Assembly (NCBI GenBank): GCA_913057205.1
Contig: CAJXNO010000017.1
Span: 1-56,032, forward strand
Direction: 5' to 3'
DNA length: 56,032 nucleotides
Source of the DNA: an uncultured Flavobacteriales bacterium
GTDB taxonomy: Bacteria; Bacteroidota; Bacteroidia; Flavobacteriales_G; Salibacteraceae
The translations under genes were made by a program, and so were the position numbers. Position 1 is the first letter of the stretch. Every line of letters starts with the position of its first letter. The notes under the pieces were generated by a model. It ran no database searches, was not told where the DNA came from, and worked only from the letters and a program-made list of their open reading frames with translations. Of the stretch, positions 17,723 to 26,889 are shown piece after piece.

Positions 17723-19438
17723 ATGCAAAGAACAATTCCATTGCTTATCCTCCTGCTTCTGCACCTGCTTCATAACCCAAGCAGAGCACAGCGGACAAGC
17801 ATCCCTGGATTTGAAGTAGGCAACCCGCTTCGCATTCAAGCTTCCCTTTCTGGCAACTTCGGAGAACTCCGTCCCAACCACTTTCATGCAGGCATCGATC
17901 TGAAAACGGGCGGACAAGAAGGTCTAGACATCTTGGCGGTCGAAGAGGGATATGTTTCGCGCATCAAAGTTTCACCTTATGGATATGGCAAGGTGTTGTA
18001 CATAGACCACCCGAATGGCTACACTACTGTTTACGCACACCTGAGAGGATTCAATGAAACCATTGATGCCTATTTGCTGGAACAACAGACCATCTTGGAA
18101 AGCTTTGAAGTGGACCTCTATCCCGGCAAAGGATTGCTGCCCGTGAAGCAGAGAGAAGTGGTTGCCTTCTCCGGTAATACGGGAGGGTCTGCTGGCCCCC
18201 ACCTCCACTTTGAAGTGCGTGATACCAAGTCTGAAGTACCAAGAAATCCGCTATTATTCAATTTTCCAGTCAACGACAGCAAGCCTCCTGTGGTAGAAGC
18301 CATTGCGGTAGTTCCACTTGGTCCAAACAGCACGGTCAACGGTCGAGACGTGGCGTTTAGGAGTCGTACCAGCGGCAGTACGATCATGGGCCAGCAGCCC
18401 GTGCAGGTTTCAGGACCCGTTGGTTTTCAACTCCGAGGCTACGATAGCCAAGACGGTTCCTACAACCAGAACGGCATCTATCGGGTTGACCTTTTTATCG
18501 ACGACGACTTGGTGAGCACCTTCACAGCCGATAGCATTCCATTTGATGTGAGTCGACACCTCAATGCCTTGATCGACTATGACTACTACTATTACAACAA
18601 AGGCCGCTACATGGAACTCTACCGAGAACCTGGAAACGCACTGCCCAACTTGAAGTACAGGAATGATGGCGTGGTAGAACTGTCAACAGGATTACACGAG
18701 GTTCGATTGCTTGCAAGCGATGTGCATGGAAATCAGCGTGACATCTCTTTCCAATTAGAAGCAACTCCCCCAACCATTGAAACCGATGGTATGCCTGAAG
18801 AAGTAGAAGGTAATGACGAGTTGATTGAACTGCATTGGGACCTGCCATACCTCTATGAAAGTGAGGCATTCAAGTTATTCTTCCCGAAGCTTTGTGTTTA
18901 TCAGAACGTCCGAATGGCCATCTCAGAATCCAGCGGCGATGTTCCGAGCATCGAGGTTGGAAAGGCTTCTACCCCTGTTCAGGAATCGTTTGTCATCGAA
19001 ACCAAGTTACCTGAAGATGCGGACACAGCAGACGGGTGGTTGATCGCCCAGATCAATGGATCGGGCACACCTTTTAGAGCCTTGAGCACCAAGGAAAACA
19101 ACGGCTGGCTAAAAGCTGAATCACGGAGTTTCGGACGATTCAAAGCCTACCAAGACAAGCAAGAACCAAGCATCAGAAGCGTGAACTTCAGCAATAGAAA
19201 GCGCTGGAGCTACGGCGAAATGAAGTTCATCGTAAAGGACAACTTCAGCGGGATCCAAGATATCCGCGTAGAGGTGGATGGCCAATGGACACGATTTGAC
19301 TACGAACCAAAGCAAGATTTGGTGAGCATTGACGTTAGAGATGTACCTTCAAGCGCAGCACAGCGAGATTTCTCCCTGAAGATTACAGACCTCGCGGGAA
19401 ATGTTGCGACCTTTGAAGGAAACTTTTTTAAAGAATGA
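17723..19438 (+). CDS. M23-family metallopeptidase, secreted
   Basis: A 571-residue protein with an N-terminal signal peptide (about residues 1-22, ending RAQ). A LytM/M23 domain follows, with zinc ligands visible as HAGID (H55, D59) and GPHLHFEV (H160, H162). The remaining 400 residues are beta-rich and Ig-like, with repeated phrases on D-x-x-G-N turns such as SDVHGNQRDISF and ITDLAGNVATF. M23 enzymes cut peptidoglycan cross-bridges in the periplasm or, if degenerate, regulate amidases; all ligand residues are present here. It begins a rightward run and overlaps the next gene by 4 bp. Confidence 0.92.
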   Translation: MQRTIPLLILLLLHLLHNPSRAQRTSIPGFEVGNPLRIQASLSGNFGELRPNHFHAGIDLKTGGQEGLDILAVEEGYVSRIKVSPYGYGKVLYIDHPNGYTTVYAHLRGFNETIDAYLLEQQTILESFEVDLYPGKGLLPVKQREVVAFSGNTGGSAGPHLHFEVRDTKSEVPRNPLLFNFPVNDSKPPVVEAIAVVPLGPNSTVNGRDVAFRSRTSGSTIMGQQPVQVSGPVGFQLRGYDSQDGSYNQNGIYRVDLFIDDDLVSTFTADSIPFDVSRHLNALIDYDYYYYNKGRYMELYREPGNALPNLKYRNDGVVELSTGLHEVRLLASDVHGNQRDISFQLEATPPTIETDGMPEEVEGNDELIELHWDLPYLYESEAFKLFFPKLCVYQNVRMAISESSGDVPSIEVGKASTPVQESFVIETKLPEDADTADGWLIAQINGSGTPFRALSTKENNGWLKAESRSFGRFKAYQDKQEPSIRSVNFSNRKRWSYGEMKFIVKDNFSGIQDIRVEVDGQWTRFDYEPKQDLVSIDVRDVPSSAAQRDFSLKITDLAGNVATFEGNFFKE

Positions 19439-20067
19439 GGCACATAGTTCTGATCCTGACTTTATGGAGTTTACACCTGCTGGGCTTTGCGCAAGACCCG
19501 CACCGGGATGGTTTGGTGCAGTTGTCAGGTGTGGTAGTTTCTGGTGATAGCCTTACCCCTGTACCGTTCAGCAGCGTTATCATAGAGGGATCGAACCGCG
19601 GTACGATCGCAGATTATTATGGTTTCTTCTCCTTGGTGGTGCGAACAGAAGACACGATCAAGTTTTCAAGTGTAGGTTATCGCGACGCCTACTTCACCGT
19701 TCCTGACACCATCCATCAAAGCCGATACAGCATCATCCAGCTCTTGCAGAAAGACACGATCATTCTCGATCAGCAGGTCATTTTTCCCTGGCCGAGTAAA
19801 GAGCAATTCAAAGAAGCCTTTCTATCGCTCAACGCCCCAACGGATGACTACGACCGGGCCTTTGAGAACATGACCCGTGAAGATGTACGCTTAGCCATTC
19901 AAGGTGTACCGATGAGTGCACAGGCCAACAACAAATACACAATGCAGCAGGAATACACCCGTATGTATAGCCAAGGACTTCTTCCACAGATCAGCGTGAT
20001 GAACCCGCTGGCGTGGGCACAGTTCATACAAGCTTGGAAAAACGGCGACTTTAAGTCGAAAAAATAA
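19435..20067 (+). CDS. Secreted CarboxypepD_reg-like domain protein
   Basis: A 210-residue protein with a signal peptide (about 1-19, LLGFAQ). It has a CarboxypepD_reg-like beta-sandwich: VQLSGVVVSGDSLTPVPFSS, then NRGTIADYYGFFSLVV and IKFSSVGYRD. The C-terminal part is acidic and helical, with no catalytic signature. Such domains often precede TonB-dependent receptors or occur in cell-envelope proteins of Bacteroidota. The ATGA overlap with the M23 gene and the 6-bp gap to the TonB receptor gene indicate one operon. Function beyond envelope association is not known. Confidence 0.8.
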   Translation: MRHIVLILTLWSLHLLGFAQDPHRDGLVQLSGVVVSGDSLTPVPFSSVIIEGSNRGTIADYYGFFSLVVRTEDTIKFSSVGYRDAYFTVPDTIHQSRYSIIQLLQKDTIILDQQVIFPWPSKEQFKEAFLSLNAPTDDYDRAFENMTREDVRLAIQGVPMSAQANNKYTMQQEYTRMYSQGLLPQISVMNPLAWAQFIQAWKNGDFKSKK

Positions 20068-20073
20068 GCCTGA

Positions 20074-22578
20074 TTGAACCTTTTTATCGGACGCATATCA
20101 CTCCTACTCACCCTTTGTCTTGCCTCGCCGTTTTGGCTGGTGGCGCAAGAAGCTACCCTTAGCGGAGTGGTGAAGGATGGCAACGGCCGACCGGTGATCG
20201 CAGCGACGATTGGAGTTCCAGGAACCGCCTTCGCAGCTACGTCAAATGAAAACGGACGTTACGAACTGAAGATCCCAGCAACCGACAGCATACGTGTAAT
20301 CATGCGCCACATAGGGTTTGAAGAGCGTTCAGAAACCTTCTACGCAAAACCAGGTGAACGGCTCAATTGGTCGCCTAGAACACGGTCCAAGGCACAAGAG
20401 ATTTCCACCTTCACCTTGGAAGAAGAACGTAACCGTGATAAGCCCATGCGCCGCATCGAAGGAGGTATGGCGCGGTTCAATCCATCCGTTACCAGCAGCG
20501 TAGAAGCCCTCCTCCCTGCTCAAGCCTTGGGGGTAAGCAGTAACAACGAACTGAGCTCGCAATACTCGGTACGGGGTGGAAACTTTGATGAGAACCTGGT
20601 GTATGTGAACGGGATTCAGGTCTATCGCCCGTTCCTGATCCGTAGCGGACAACAAGAAGGTTTGAGCTTCATCAACAGCGACCTCGTCGAAAACATCTCC
20701 TTCTCTTCGGGTGGTTTTGAAGCCCAGTATGGAGATAAGCTTTCCAGTGTCTTAGACATCACCTACAAGAAGCCCGAGCGATTTGCTGGTTCGGTCTCAG
20801 GTAGCCTACTCGGAGGAAATATCCACCTTGAAAACGCAAGCGACAACAAGCGCTTCACACAGATTCACGGACTCCGATATTTCACCAACCAATACCTCCT
20901 AGGCAGCTTGGATACGGAAGGCCGATACCGTCCGCGGTTCATCGACTACCAGACCTATTTGACCTACGCGTTCAACACCGATTGGGAGATCTCTTTTCTC
21001 GGTAACTTCTCTCAGAATCAATACCAATTCACCCCTGAAAACCGACAAGCGTCCTTTGGAACCGTAAGTTCTGCGGTTGGATTGAATGTGTTCTTTGATG
21101 GACAGGAGGTCACAGAGTACCAAACAGCATTTGGAGCCTTTACCGTTGGATGGAAGCCTACCTATGATTTCGACATCAAGTTCATCGCCTCCGCTTTTCG
21201 TACTGCGGAAAGCGAAACCTTTGACATTGAAGGGTTCTACCGTCTATCAGAGCTCGAGACCGACCTGAGTCAGCCCTCCTTCGGGGATGAGGCCTTTACC
21301 ATAGGTACCGGCTCCTACCTCGATCACGCACGTAATTATTTGGATGCAGTGGTTACCTCCGCAGAAGTGCAAGGAACATGGCGCACAGGTGATCACAAAT
21401 GGCTGTGGGGCTTGAAGTACCGAAGGGATGACATCGTGGATGAACTCAATGAGTGGAGCTTAGTAGACTCCGTGGGTTACTCCGTTCCCTACGACGGTGA
21501 GAATGTGAACCTCTTTGAGACCATCAAGTCCTTCAACCGCATTGCAACCAACCGTGTCATGGGCTACTTGCAGCGCGATTGGCGTTTTGATTTCAAACCA
21601 GGCGATATCAGCTTGAGTGCGGGTACACGCTTCCACTATTGGGACCTCAACAACCAAACCACCGTAAGTCCGAGGGTTCAATTTGCTTTTGAACCAAACT
21701 GGGAGTCTGACTGGCTATTTAGAGCCAGTTGGGGATACTACCACCAACCGGCGTTCTATCGAGAGATGCGAGACTTGTTTGGTAACATCAATCCAGCTAT
21801 CCGTGCACAAACTTCCATCCACTATGTACTGGGGGCGGATTACAATTTTGAGATGTTCGAGCGGCCGTTCAAGTTTGTGGGAGAAGCCTACTACAAGCAA
21901 TTGGAAGACATCATTCCCTATGAGCTCGACAATGTGCGGATCCGATACTATGCAGACAACAACGCTCGAGGCTACGCAACCGGTATCGACCTGAAGATCA
22001 ACGGCGAGTTCGTGAAGGGTGTTGAATCCTGGGCGAGCATCTCGATCATGAAAACGGAAGAAGACCTCTTGGATGACCAGTATACGCAGTACGTGGTCTT
22101 GTTTGAGGATACCCTGATCCGCAGCGAGCAATCCTTTAATCGAGCCGTAGATACCAGCACGGTCTTTCCAGGCTACATCCCCCGCCCTACCGACCAACGG
22201 GTGAACTTCGCACTGACCTTCCAAGACTATGTTCCCGGACTGGAGCAGATCAAGGCACACTTGAGCTTGTTGTATGGCACAGGCTTGCCCACGGGTCCGC
22301 CTAGCTACACGCGCTGGAAAGACGTATTCCGCATGCCCGCTTACCGCAGGGTAGACATCGGTTTCTCAGCCAGACTTAAGGGCGAAGGACAGGAAAGCAA
22401 AATGCGCTTGTTTGAACCGATACAGTCGGCATGGTTAACCTTAGAAGTGTTCAATCTTCTAGCCGTGAACAACACCATTTCGTTTCTTTGGGTGAAGGAT
22501 GCGCGGAACGTAGAGTACGGTGTGCCGAACTACCTGACCGCCCGACGTGTTAACTTGAAGCTGATCGTTAAGTTTTGA
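20074..22578 (+). CDS. TonB-dependent receptor with N-terminal CarboxypepD_reg domain
   Basis: An 834-residue outer-membrane receptor that starts at a TTG, since no ATG fits before the signal peptide (RISLLLTLCLASPFWLVAQ). It has a CarboxypepD_reg_2 domain (TLSGVVKDGNGRPVIAATIG), a plug domain (SQYSVRGGNFDENLVYVNGI, FSSGGFEAQYGDKLSSVLDI) and a long beta-barrel ending in alternating aromatic strands (LTARRVNLKLIVKF, terminal Phe). Such receptors import large or scarce nutrients using TonB energy. There is no SusD homologue beside it; a small lipoprotein gene overlaps its end by 4 bp. The substrate is unknown. Confidence 0.93.
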   Translation: MNLFIGRISLLLTLCLASPFWLVAQEATLSGVVKDGNGRPVIAATIGVPGTAFAATSNENGRYELKIPATDSIRVIMRHIGFEERSETFYAKPGERLNWSPRTRSKAQEISTFTLEEERNRDKPMRRIEGGMARFNPSVTSSVEALLPAQALGVSSNNELSSQYSVRGGNFDENLVYVNGIQVYRPFLIRSGQQEGLSFINSDLVENISFSSGGFEAQYGDKLSSVLDITYKKPERFAGSVSGSLLGGNIHLENASDNKRFTQIHGLRYFTNQYLLGSLDTEGRYRPRFIDYQTYLTYAFNTDWEISFLGNFSQNQYQFTPENRQASFGTVSSAVGLNVFFDGQEVTEYQTAFGAFTVGWKPTYDFDIKFIASAFRTAESETFDIEGFYRLSELETDLSQPSFGDEAFTIGTGSYLDHARNYLDAVVTSAEVQGTWRTGDHKWLWGLKYRRDDIVDELNEWSLVDSVGYSVPYDGENVNLFETIKSFNRIATNRVMGYLQRDWRFDFKPGDISLSAGTRFHYWDLNNQTTVSPRVQFAFEPNWESDWLFRASWGYYHQPAFYREMRDLFGNINPAIRAQTSIHYVLGADYNFEMFERPFKFVGEAYYKQLEDIIPYELDNVRIRYYADNNARGYATGIDLKINGEFVKGVESWASISIMKTEEDLLDDQYTQYVVLFEDTLIRSEQSFNRAVDTSTVFPGYIPRPTDQRVNFALTFQDYVPGLEQIKAHLSLLYGTGLPTGPPSYTRWKDVFRMPAYRRVDIGFSARLKGEGQESKMRLFEPIQSAWLTLEVFNLLAVNNTISFLWVKDARNVEYGVPNYLTARRVNLKLIVKF

Positions 22579-23336
22579 TGACAGGAATGCGATATCGACT
22601 GCTTCTAATTCTGACCCTCTTCCTCACCGCGTGCGAAAAGGATCCATACATCGAGGAATCAACCACGATGATCGCGCATTTGGGCGATTTCTTGGCCACT
22701 CAAGATACCGTTGGTATGCGTACTCCTCCGCTCATTTACGCCAGCGACTTCGCAACCAATGAAGCTTCGATTGACCTGTTTATTTATTCGGAAAACGGCC
22801 TGGAGTCGTATGTGGTGTTTAGAACCGACACCTTGCAGTTCAAGGACAGCAATGAACTGTATAAACCCCGCTTATCATATTACCATGATGCGGTGAACAA
22901 GCTCCATCGCATTGCGGTACCTATTCAGTCTACCGACCACTACTTGCGGTTCTACTACCAGACAGAAAAGGAAACATTTCTTTCAGCGCCGATCAGTATT
23001 CGTCAGCCTACTTTGAACACAGACACGATCCGATCACGCGATATTGACCTGATCGAAGCCAATGATGGTTTCTTAGATTTTCAGTGGCCATCAGTTCCTG
23101 CAACAGACTTCTACTTCATTCAACTCATCGATGAACAGGGAGATGCCTTCATACAACTTACCCTGGACCGAACCCAATTCAGTTTCTATGATCTCCGATG
23201 GGCAGAACAGAACTTCACCCCGGAGCTTCGAGACCCTGAATTGATCTCTGGACGCGAATATGTTTTCCAAGTGGATGCAATTGGTAGACAGGGCTGGCAT
23301 TTGGCACAAGGAAGCAAAACATTTATCGCACCGTAG
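22575..23336 (+). CDS. Putative lipoprotein paired with the TonB receptor
   Basis: A 253-residue predicted lipoprotein. The N-terminus MMTGMRYRLLLILTLFLTAC has a lipobox (LTAC) with the lipidated Cys at about residue 20. The remainder is beta-rich, ending in a fibronectin-like strand pattern (GREYVFQVDAIGRQGWHLA). A ligand-binding or accessory role for the receptor is suggested by the overlapping stop/start, as DUF4249-type proteins often follow such receptors; I could not recognise a clear DUF4249 motif here. An alternative start is the Met of MRYRLLL. It is followed after 2 bp by lipB. Confidence 0.75.
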   Translation: MMTGMRYRLLLILTLFLTACEKDPYIEESTTMIAHLGDFLATQDTVGMRTPPLIYASDFATNEASIDLFIYSENGLESYVVFRTDTLQFKDSNELYKPRLSYYHDAVNKLHRIAVPIQSTDHYLRFYYQTEKETFLSAPISIRQPTLNTDTIRSRDIDLIEANDGFLDFQWPSVPATDFYFIQLIDEQGDAFIQLTLDRTQFSFYDLRWAEQNFTPELRDPELISGREYVFQVDAIGRQGWHLAQGSKTFIAP

Positions 23337-23338
23337 GC

Positions 23339-23995
23339 ATGGCAGATTTTCACGTAACAGACCTCGGAAGGATGTCTTACGAAGATGCGCTGGTCAAACA
23401 GGAAGCACAGTTTCAGCAGATTCTGGATATGAAGCGCTCGGGCAAGGAACACGACCTGAACACCTTCTTCTTGGTGGAACACGATCCTGTTTACACCTTG
23501 GGTAAGTCAGGAGACCTGGACAACCTAAAGCGCAAACCAGAAGATGTTGGTGCTAGCTTTTTCAAGACCAGTCGTGGTGGTGATATCACCTATCATGGTC
23601 CGGGACAGATCGTTGGGTATCCCATCTTTGACTTGGAGCAATTCGATATCGGGATAGCACGTTACATCTGGCTAATGGAAGAAGCCATTATTGAAGTGCT
23701 GAAACATTGGAGCATAGACGCGGGCAGGATCGAAAGTGCAAGCGGTGTTTGGCTAGACTACAATGGTTCAGACCCAAGAAAGATTTGCGCCATTGGCGTA
23801 AAGGCCAGTAGATACGTGACCATGCATGGCTTCGCTTTTAACGTGAATACCGATCTCAGCTATTTTGACCACATCGTGCCTTGTGGCATTGATGATAAGG
23901 GGGTGACCTCTCTCTCCAAAGAATTAGGCCGACCAATGGATTTTGAAGCGGTCAAACAGCAAGTGATCTCCGCCTTCGTGGCATTATTTGAATAA
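23339..23995 (+). CDS. lipB: Lipoyl(octanoyl) transferase LipB
   Basis: A 218-residue LipB with all key motifs: SRGGDITYHGPGQIVGYPIF (substrate-binding loop), KICAIGVKASRYVTMHGFA with the catalytic Lys, and HIVPCGIDDKGVTSL with the catalytic Cys. LipB moves octanoate from acyl carrier protein to lipoyl-dependent enzyme subunits in the cytoplasm. It starts 2 bp after the lipoprotein gene and so may be co-transcribed with envelope genes. Its last 12 nt overlap the convergent asmA-like gene, with both stop codons inside the shared stretch. Confidence 0.96.
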   Translation: MADFHVTDLGRMSYEDALVKQEAQFQQILDMKRSGKEHDLNTFFLVEHDPVYTLGKSGDLDNLKRKPEDVGASFFKTSRGGDITYHGPGQIVGYPIFDLEQFDIGIARYIWLMEEAIIEVLKHWSIDAGRIESASGVWLDYNGSDPRKICAIGVKASRYVTMHGFAFNVNTDLSYFDHIVPCGIDDKGVTSLSKELGRPMDFEAVKQQVISAFVALFE

Positions 23996-26749
23996 GCTTC
24001 TAGCCTTCTCTTTCGCTTCTTCTTCTGCCTTGCGTTTGGCCTCTTCCGCCTTTGTGCGGGCTTCTTCTTCGGCTTTACGTTTTTCCTCTTCAGCTCTCTT
24101 CTTTGCTGCATCGGCTTCCGCCTTCGCCTTGGCTTTCGCTGCACCAGCTTCGGCACGTGCCTTAGCTTCGGCTTCTTGTTTTGCCTTGTCTGCTGCTGCT
24201 TTTGCTTTATCTAATTCCTCTTGAGCTTTATCCTCAAGGGCTTCTTTCTGCTCGAGTAAGGCGTCTGTTGCTTGCTCCTTCAAGTCTGCAGTAGCGCCCC
24301 CCTCACCCGAGGTCCCGGCTAACATGGGCGTGAGCACCGGATCTGCACTCGTACCTCCGATCAATACATCCATCTTGATGCGTTCTGGGATGGCAGCATT
24401 GGTTCCCATAGCCGTGTTTGCTTTTGCCAACAGACCTGAAACAACTTGATTGGCGGCACCCCCCATCAAACGAGAAGGTATATCCAAGTTAAGCACGTAA
24501 TCCAAGGTCATATCAAAACCATGGCTACCTGCAAAGATCGATGGCACCTCTTTTCCGATGATGAAGGTGGCTGGGTCTACTTTGATGCGTCCATCTTCAA
24601 AGTAGTACTTCACCTCTGTATCGTTGAGTGTGATCTGCTCTAGCCCATCGTACTTCACCTTATCAGCCATCTTCTTGAGGATGTCTGAACCATCGATCAC
24701 CACATTTCTCGTGATCAAGGTACCACCGCCATCTAAGGTGTTATACTTCGGCTCCATGTTCTGATCCATCATGCCCGCCATCTTCACGTTGGTAGAGAAA
24801 CGACCCGTGGCATCTTCCATGATCGGCGCCATTTGTTGCATCATATCCAGGTAAGCATAGGTGGTCGGGATATCCCATCCAATGATATCCATATTGAAAT
24901 CGAAGCTCGGCTCTACAGGGTTGGTTGTTTCATAGTAGCCATTCATCGACATGCTGCCATCAAGCAGGTTCATCGCCAGGCGACGCATATCAAGCTTTTG
25001 GTCTCGGAGAATCACCTGTCCATTCAGGTTGGTGATCTCAAGGTCTTCGTAGAGCATGCGACTGATGGAGGTATTGAGCGTGAAATCATAACCAGCAGGC
25101 ACTTCAGCCACACCAGAAGCCACCTCTTCTTCAGTTTCGGCTTCCTCTTCCGCAGTTTTAGCTTCCTCTTCCATGAAGGTGTTGAGGTCAAGGAAGCTTG
25201 AACTCAAGTTGAAGGTTCCGCTGAGTGCCTCTTCGCCTACGTACCAGCCGAGGATGTTATCTACCCGACCGGTCATGTTGAGGTCGCTGTCATCGAGTTT
25301 CATTTTGAAGGCAGACAGTTCTGCAAATGCCGGACTGAAGTTCAAAGAGCATGTTTCGATGATCGTACTGTACGGTAGGCTTGGATCTTTGTAGTCGATG
25401 CCGGTGAGCACCAATTGTCCTTCTGCCGTGAAATCGCTGTAGCGTTCTTGATCGAGTGCACTTTGGTTTCCTTTCATCCTGAGGTTAGAGAACAGCTTGC
25501 CCGTGAGCGCTTGGCCTTCTTCCAGCGGCATAACCGTGGGCAGGATGGACAAGTCGATATCCGTATTCACCTGCGCATCGATGTAAGGGTCTGAGATCGG
25601 GGTGCGCATATGCAAGGTCATCTCCAACGGATTCTGTGCAAGCTCCACATAGAAGCGATTCAGATCAATCATGGTCAAGTCATCGCTGCCTCCTGGATTC
25701 TTGATGTGCAGATCAACAGCGATCTTCTCGGCTGCTGCAGGCAAATCTGGATACTGGAAGCGTGCATCTTTTACCACCAAGTCTAGCGCAAAGGCAGGAA
25801 GCTGATCGCCAACCAAGCGACCTTTTGCCATCCCTTCTAACAACAATTCTCCTTCGGTTTGAACGTCTTTGAAATCAGCTGTATAAGCCCCAGGAACCAG
25901 GGAAAGAATGCTGCTGAAGCTGGTTTGCTTGGTCCCGAAGCTAAGGTCCAAATCGATCGGATCTCCTTCTTCGGTAGGCATGGCCAACATTCCATCAAAC
26001 CCCAACTCAAGGGCGCTCAGGCGTACATAGTTCTCATCGAATTGAAAACGCATGTTGGACAGGTTCATCTGAAGATCGAACTTCATGTCGAGTTCGGTGC
26101 GGTTCAAGTAGGCCACTCCGTCCATCTTGTAGGTCAGTTCATCAGCCGTGGTCTTCGTTTTCAACAAAAAGTCGTCTTTCGAAAAGTCTCCTGAACCTTC
26201 GTGGGTGAAGTTCACCAAGTGAGCGTACATATCTCCAGCACGATCATCGTAGATCACATCTGCCTTTCTGATGTAGTATTCCTTCACACCAACGCTAAAA
26301 CTTGTTGCACCTTCTTCTGCCTCAGGGGCTGCCTCGTCCTCCCCTTCCGAGGCAGGACCGATGTCATAGTTTGCCTTTCCATCGGGTAATACGATCACGT
26401 GCAACTTGGGAGAAAGCAAACCGATGGTGTTGATGTTGATCTTGTCGCCGCTGATCACGCTCATCAGATCAAGGCTCAGTTTCACTGCTTCCACATCGGC
26501 CAGCACGATACCTTCAAAGGGTGTACGATTGGTCACTTTAATGTCTTCAAGGGTAAGGGTGAAATCAGGAAAATCCTCGATCAGGGAGAGTCCGATGTCA
26601 CCCAGCTCCAATTCTGCATTCAGGGCGTTCGACGCTTCTTCGTTCACCAACTTCACGATATCGTCTTTGAAGATGACCGGAAGAGCAATGGCTAGTCCAA
26701 TGATAACGATGAACAGGGCAATGAGTACGAAAAGGATCTTCTTGAGCAT
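23984..26749 (-). CDS. AsmA-family protein with TolA-like charged tail
   Basis: A 921-residue protein with an N-terminal membrane anchor (LFVLIALFIVIIGLAIAL), a long beta-rich AsmA body, and an AsmA C-terminal segment (GGGTLITRNVVIDGSDIL; VLNLDIPSRLMGG). It ends in about 100 residues rich in Ala, Lys and Glu (repeated KAEEEA and AKAKAEA types), predicted as a long helix like the stalk of TolA. There is also a short acidic insert near residue 140. AsmA-like proteins span the periplasm and help move or organise lipids. The charged tail is not usual in the family and could reach across the periplasm; this is an inference. Confidence 0.9.
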   Translation of the reverse strand: MLKKILFVLIALFIVIIGLAIALPVIFKDDIVKLVNEEASNALNAELELGDIGLSLIEDFPDFTLTLEDIKVTNRTPFEGIVLADVEAVKLSLDLMSVISGDKININTIGLLSPKLHVIVLPDGKANYDIGPASEGEDEAAPEAEEGATSFSVGVKEYYIRKADVIYDDRAGDMYAHLVNFTHEGSGDFSKDDFLLKTKTTADELTYKMDGVAYLNRTELDMKFDLQMNLSNMRFQFDENYVRLSALELGFDGMLAMPTEEGDPIDLDLSFGTKQTSFSSILSLVPGAYTADFKDVQTEGELLLEGMAKGRLVGDQLPAFALDLVVKDARFQYPDLPAAAEKIAVDLHIKNPGGSDDLTMIDLNRFYVELAQNPLEMTLHMRTPISDPYIDAQVNTDIDLSILPTVMPLEEGQALTGKLFSNLRMKGNQSALDQERYSDFTAEGQLVLTGIDYKDPSLPYSTIIETCSLNFSPAFAELSAFKMKLDDSDLNMTGRVDNILGWYVGEEALSGTFNLSSSFLDLNTFMEEEAKTAEEEAETEEEVASGVAEVPAGYDFTLNTSISRMLYEDLEITNLNGQVILRDQKLDMRRLAMNLLDGSMSMNGYYETTNPVEPSFDFNMDIIGWDIPTTYAYLDMMQQMAPIMEDATGRFSTNVKMAGMMDQNMEPKYNTLDGGGTLITRNVVIDGSDILKKMADKVKYDGLEQITLNDTEVKYYFEDGRIKVDPATFIIGKEVPSIFAGSHGFDMTLDYVLNLDIPSRLMGGAANQVVSGLLAKANTAMGTNAAIPERIKMDVLIGGTSADPVLTPMLAGTSGEGGATADLKEQATDALLEQKEALEDKAQEELDKAKAAADKAKQEAEAKARAEAGAAKAKAKAEADAAKKRAEEEKRKAEEEARTKAEEAKRKAEEEAKEKARSLFK

Positions 26750-26836
26750 AGCGCTTTTATATTTGAATCAAATGTATAACGTGCACAGCACTTCCATCGT
26801 GTGCGCACGAGAAATCTACATGAAATGTTTGGATAC

Positions 26837-26866
26837 AAAAAAGCCCCGCTTTGAGCGGGGCGAAAA
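26837..26866 (-). terminator. Intrinsic terminator of the lipoprotein gene
   Basis: A perfect 8-bp GC-rich stem (GCCCCGCT/AGCGGGGC) with a 3-nt loop, followed on the minus strand by six T. It lies about 25-50 bp after the end of the leftward lipoprotein gene and upstream of the AsmA-like gene. A-rich sequence on the other side (CGAAAAAG) makes it weakly bidirectional. Confidence 0.82.
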
Positions 26867-26889
26867 AGCTCATTTAACTGTGGTTATTG

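Noticed and set aside
22575-23336. DUF4249 assignment for the lipoprotein after the TonB receptor
   Set aside because: The position fits, but I could not see the family's characteristic sequence, so I left it as a lipoprotein of unknown family.
23988-24300. Low-complexity DNA as a tandem repeat or CRISPR
   Set aside because: It encodes the Ala/Lys/Glu-rich tail of the AsmA-like protein. The repeats are codon-level, not spacer-like.
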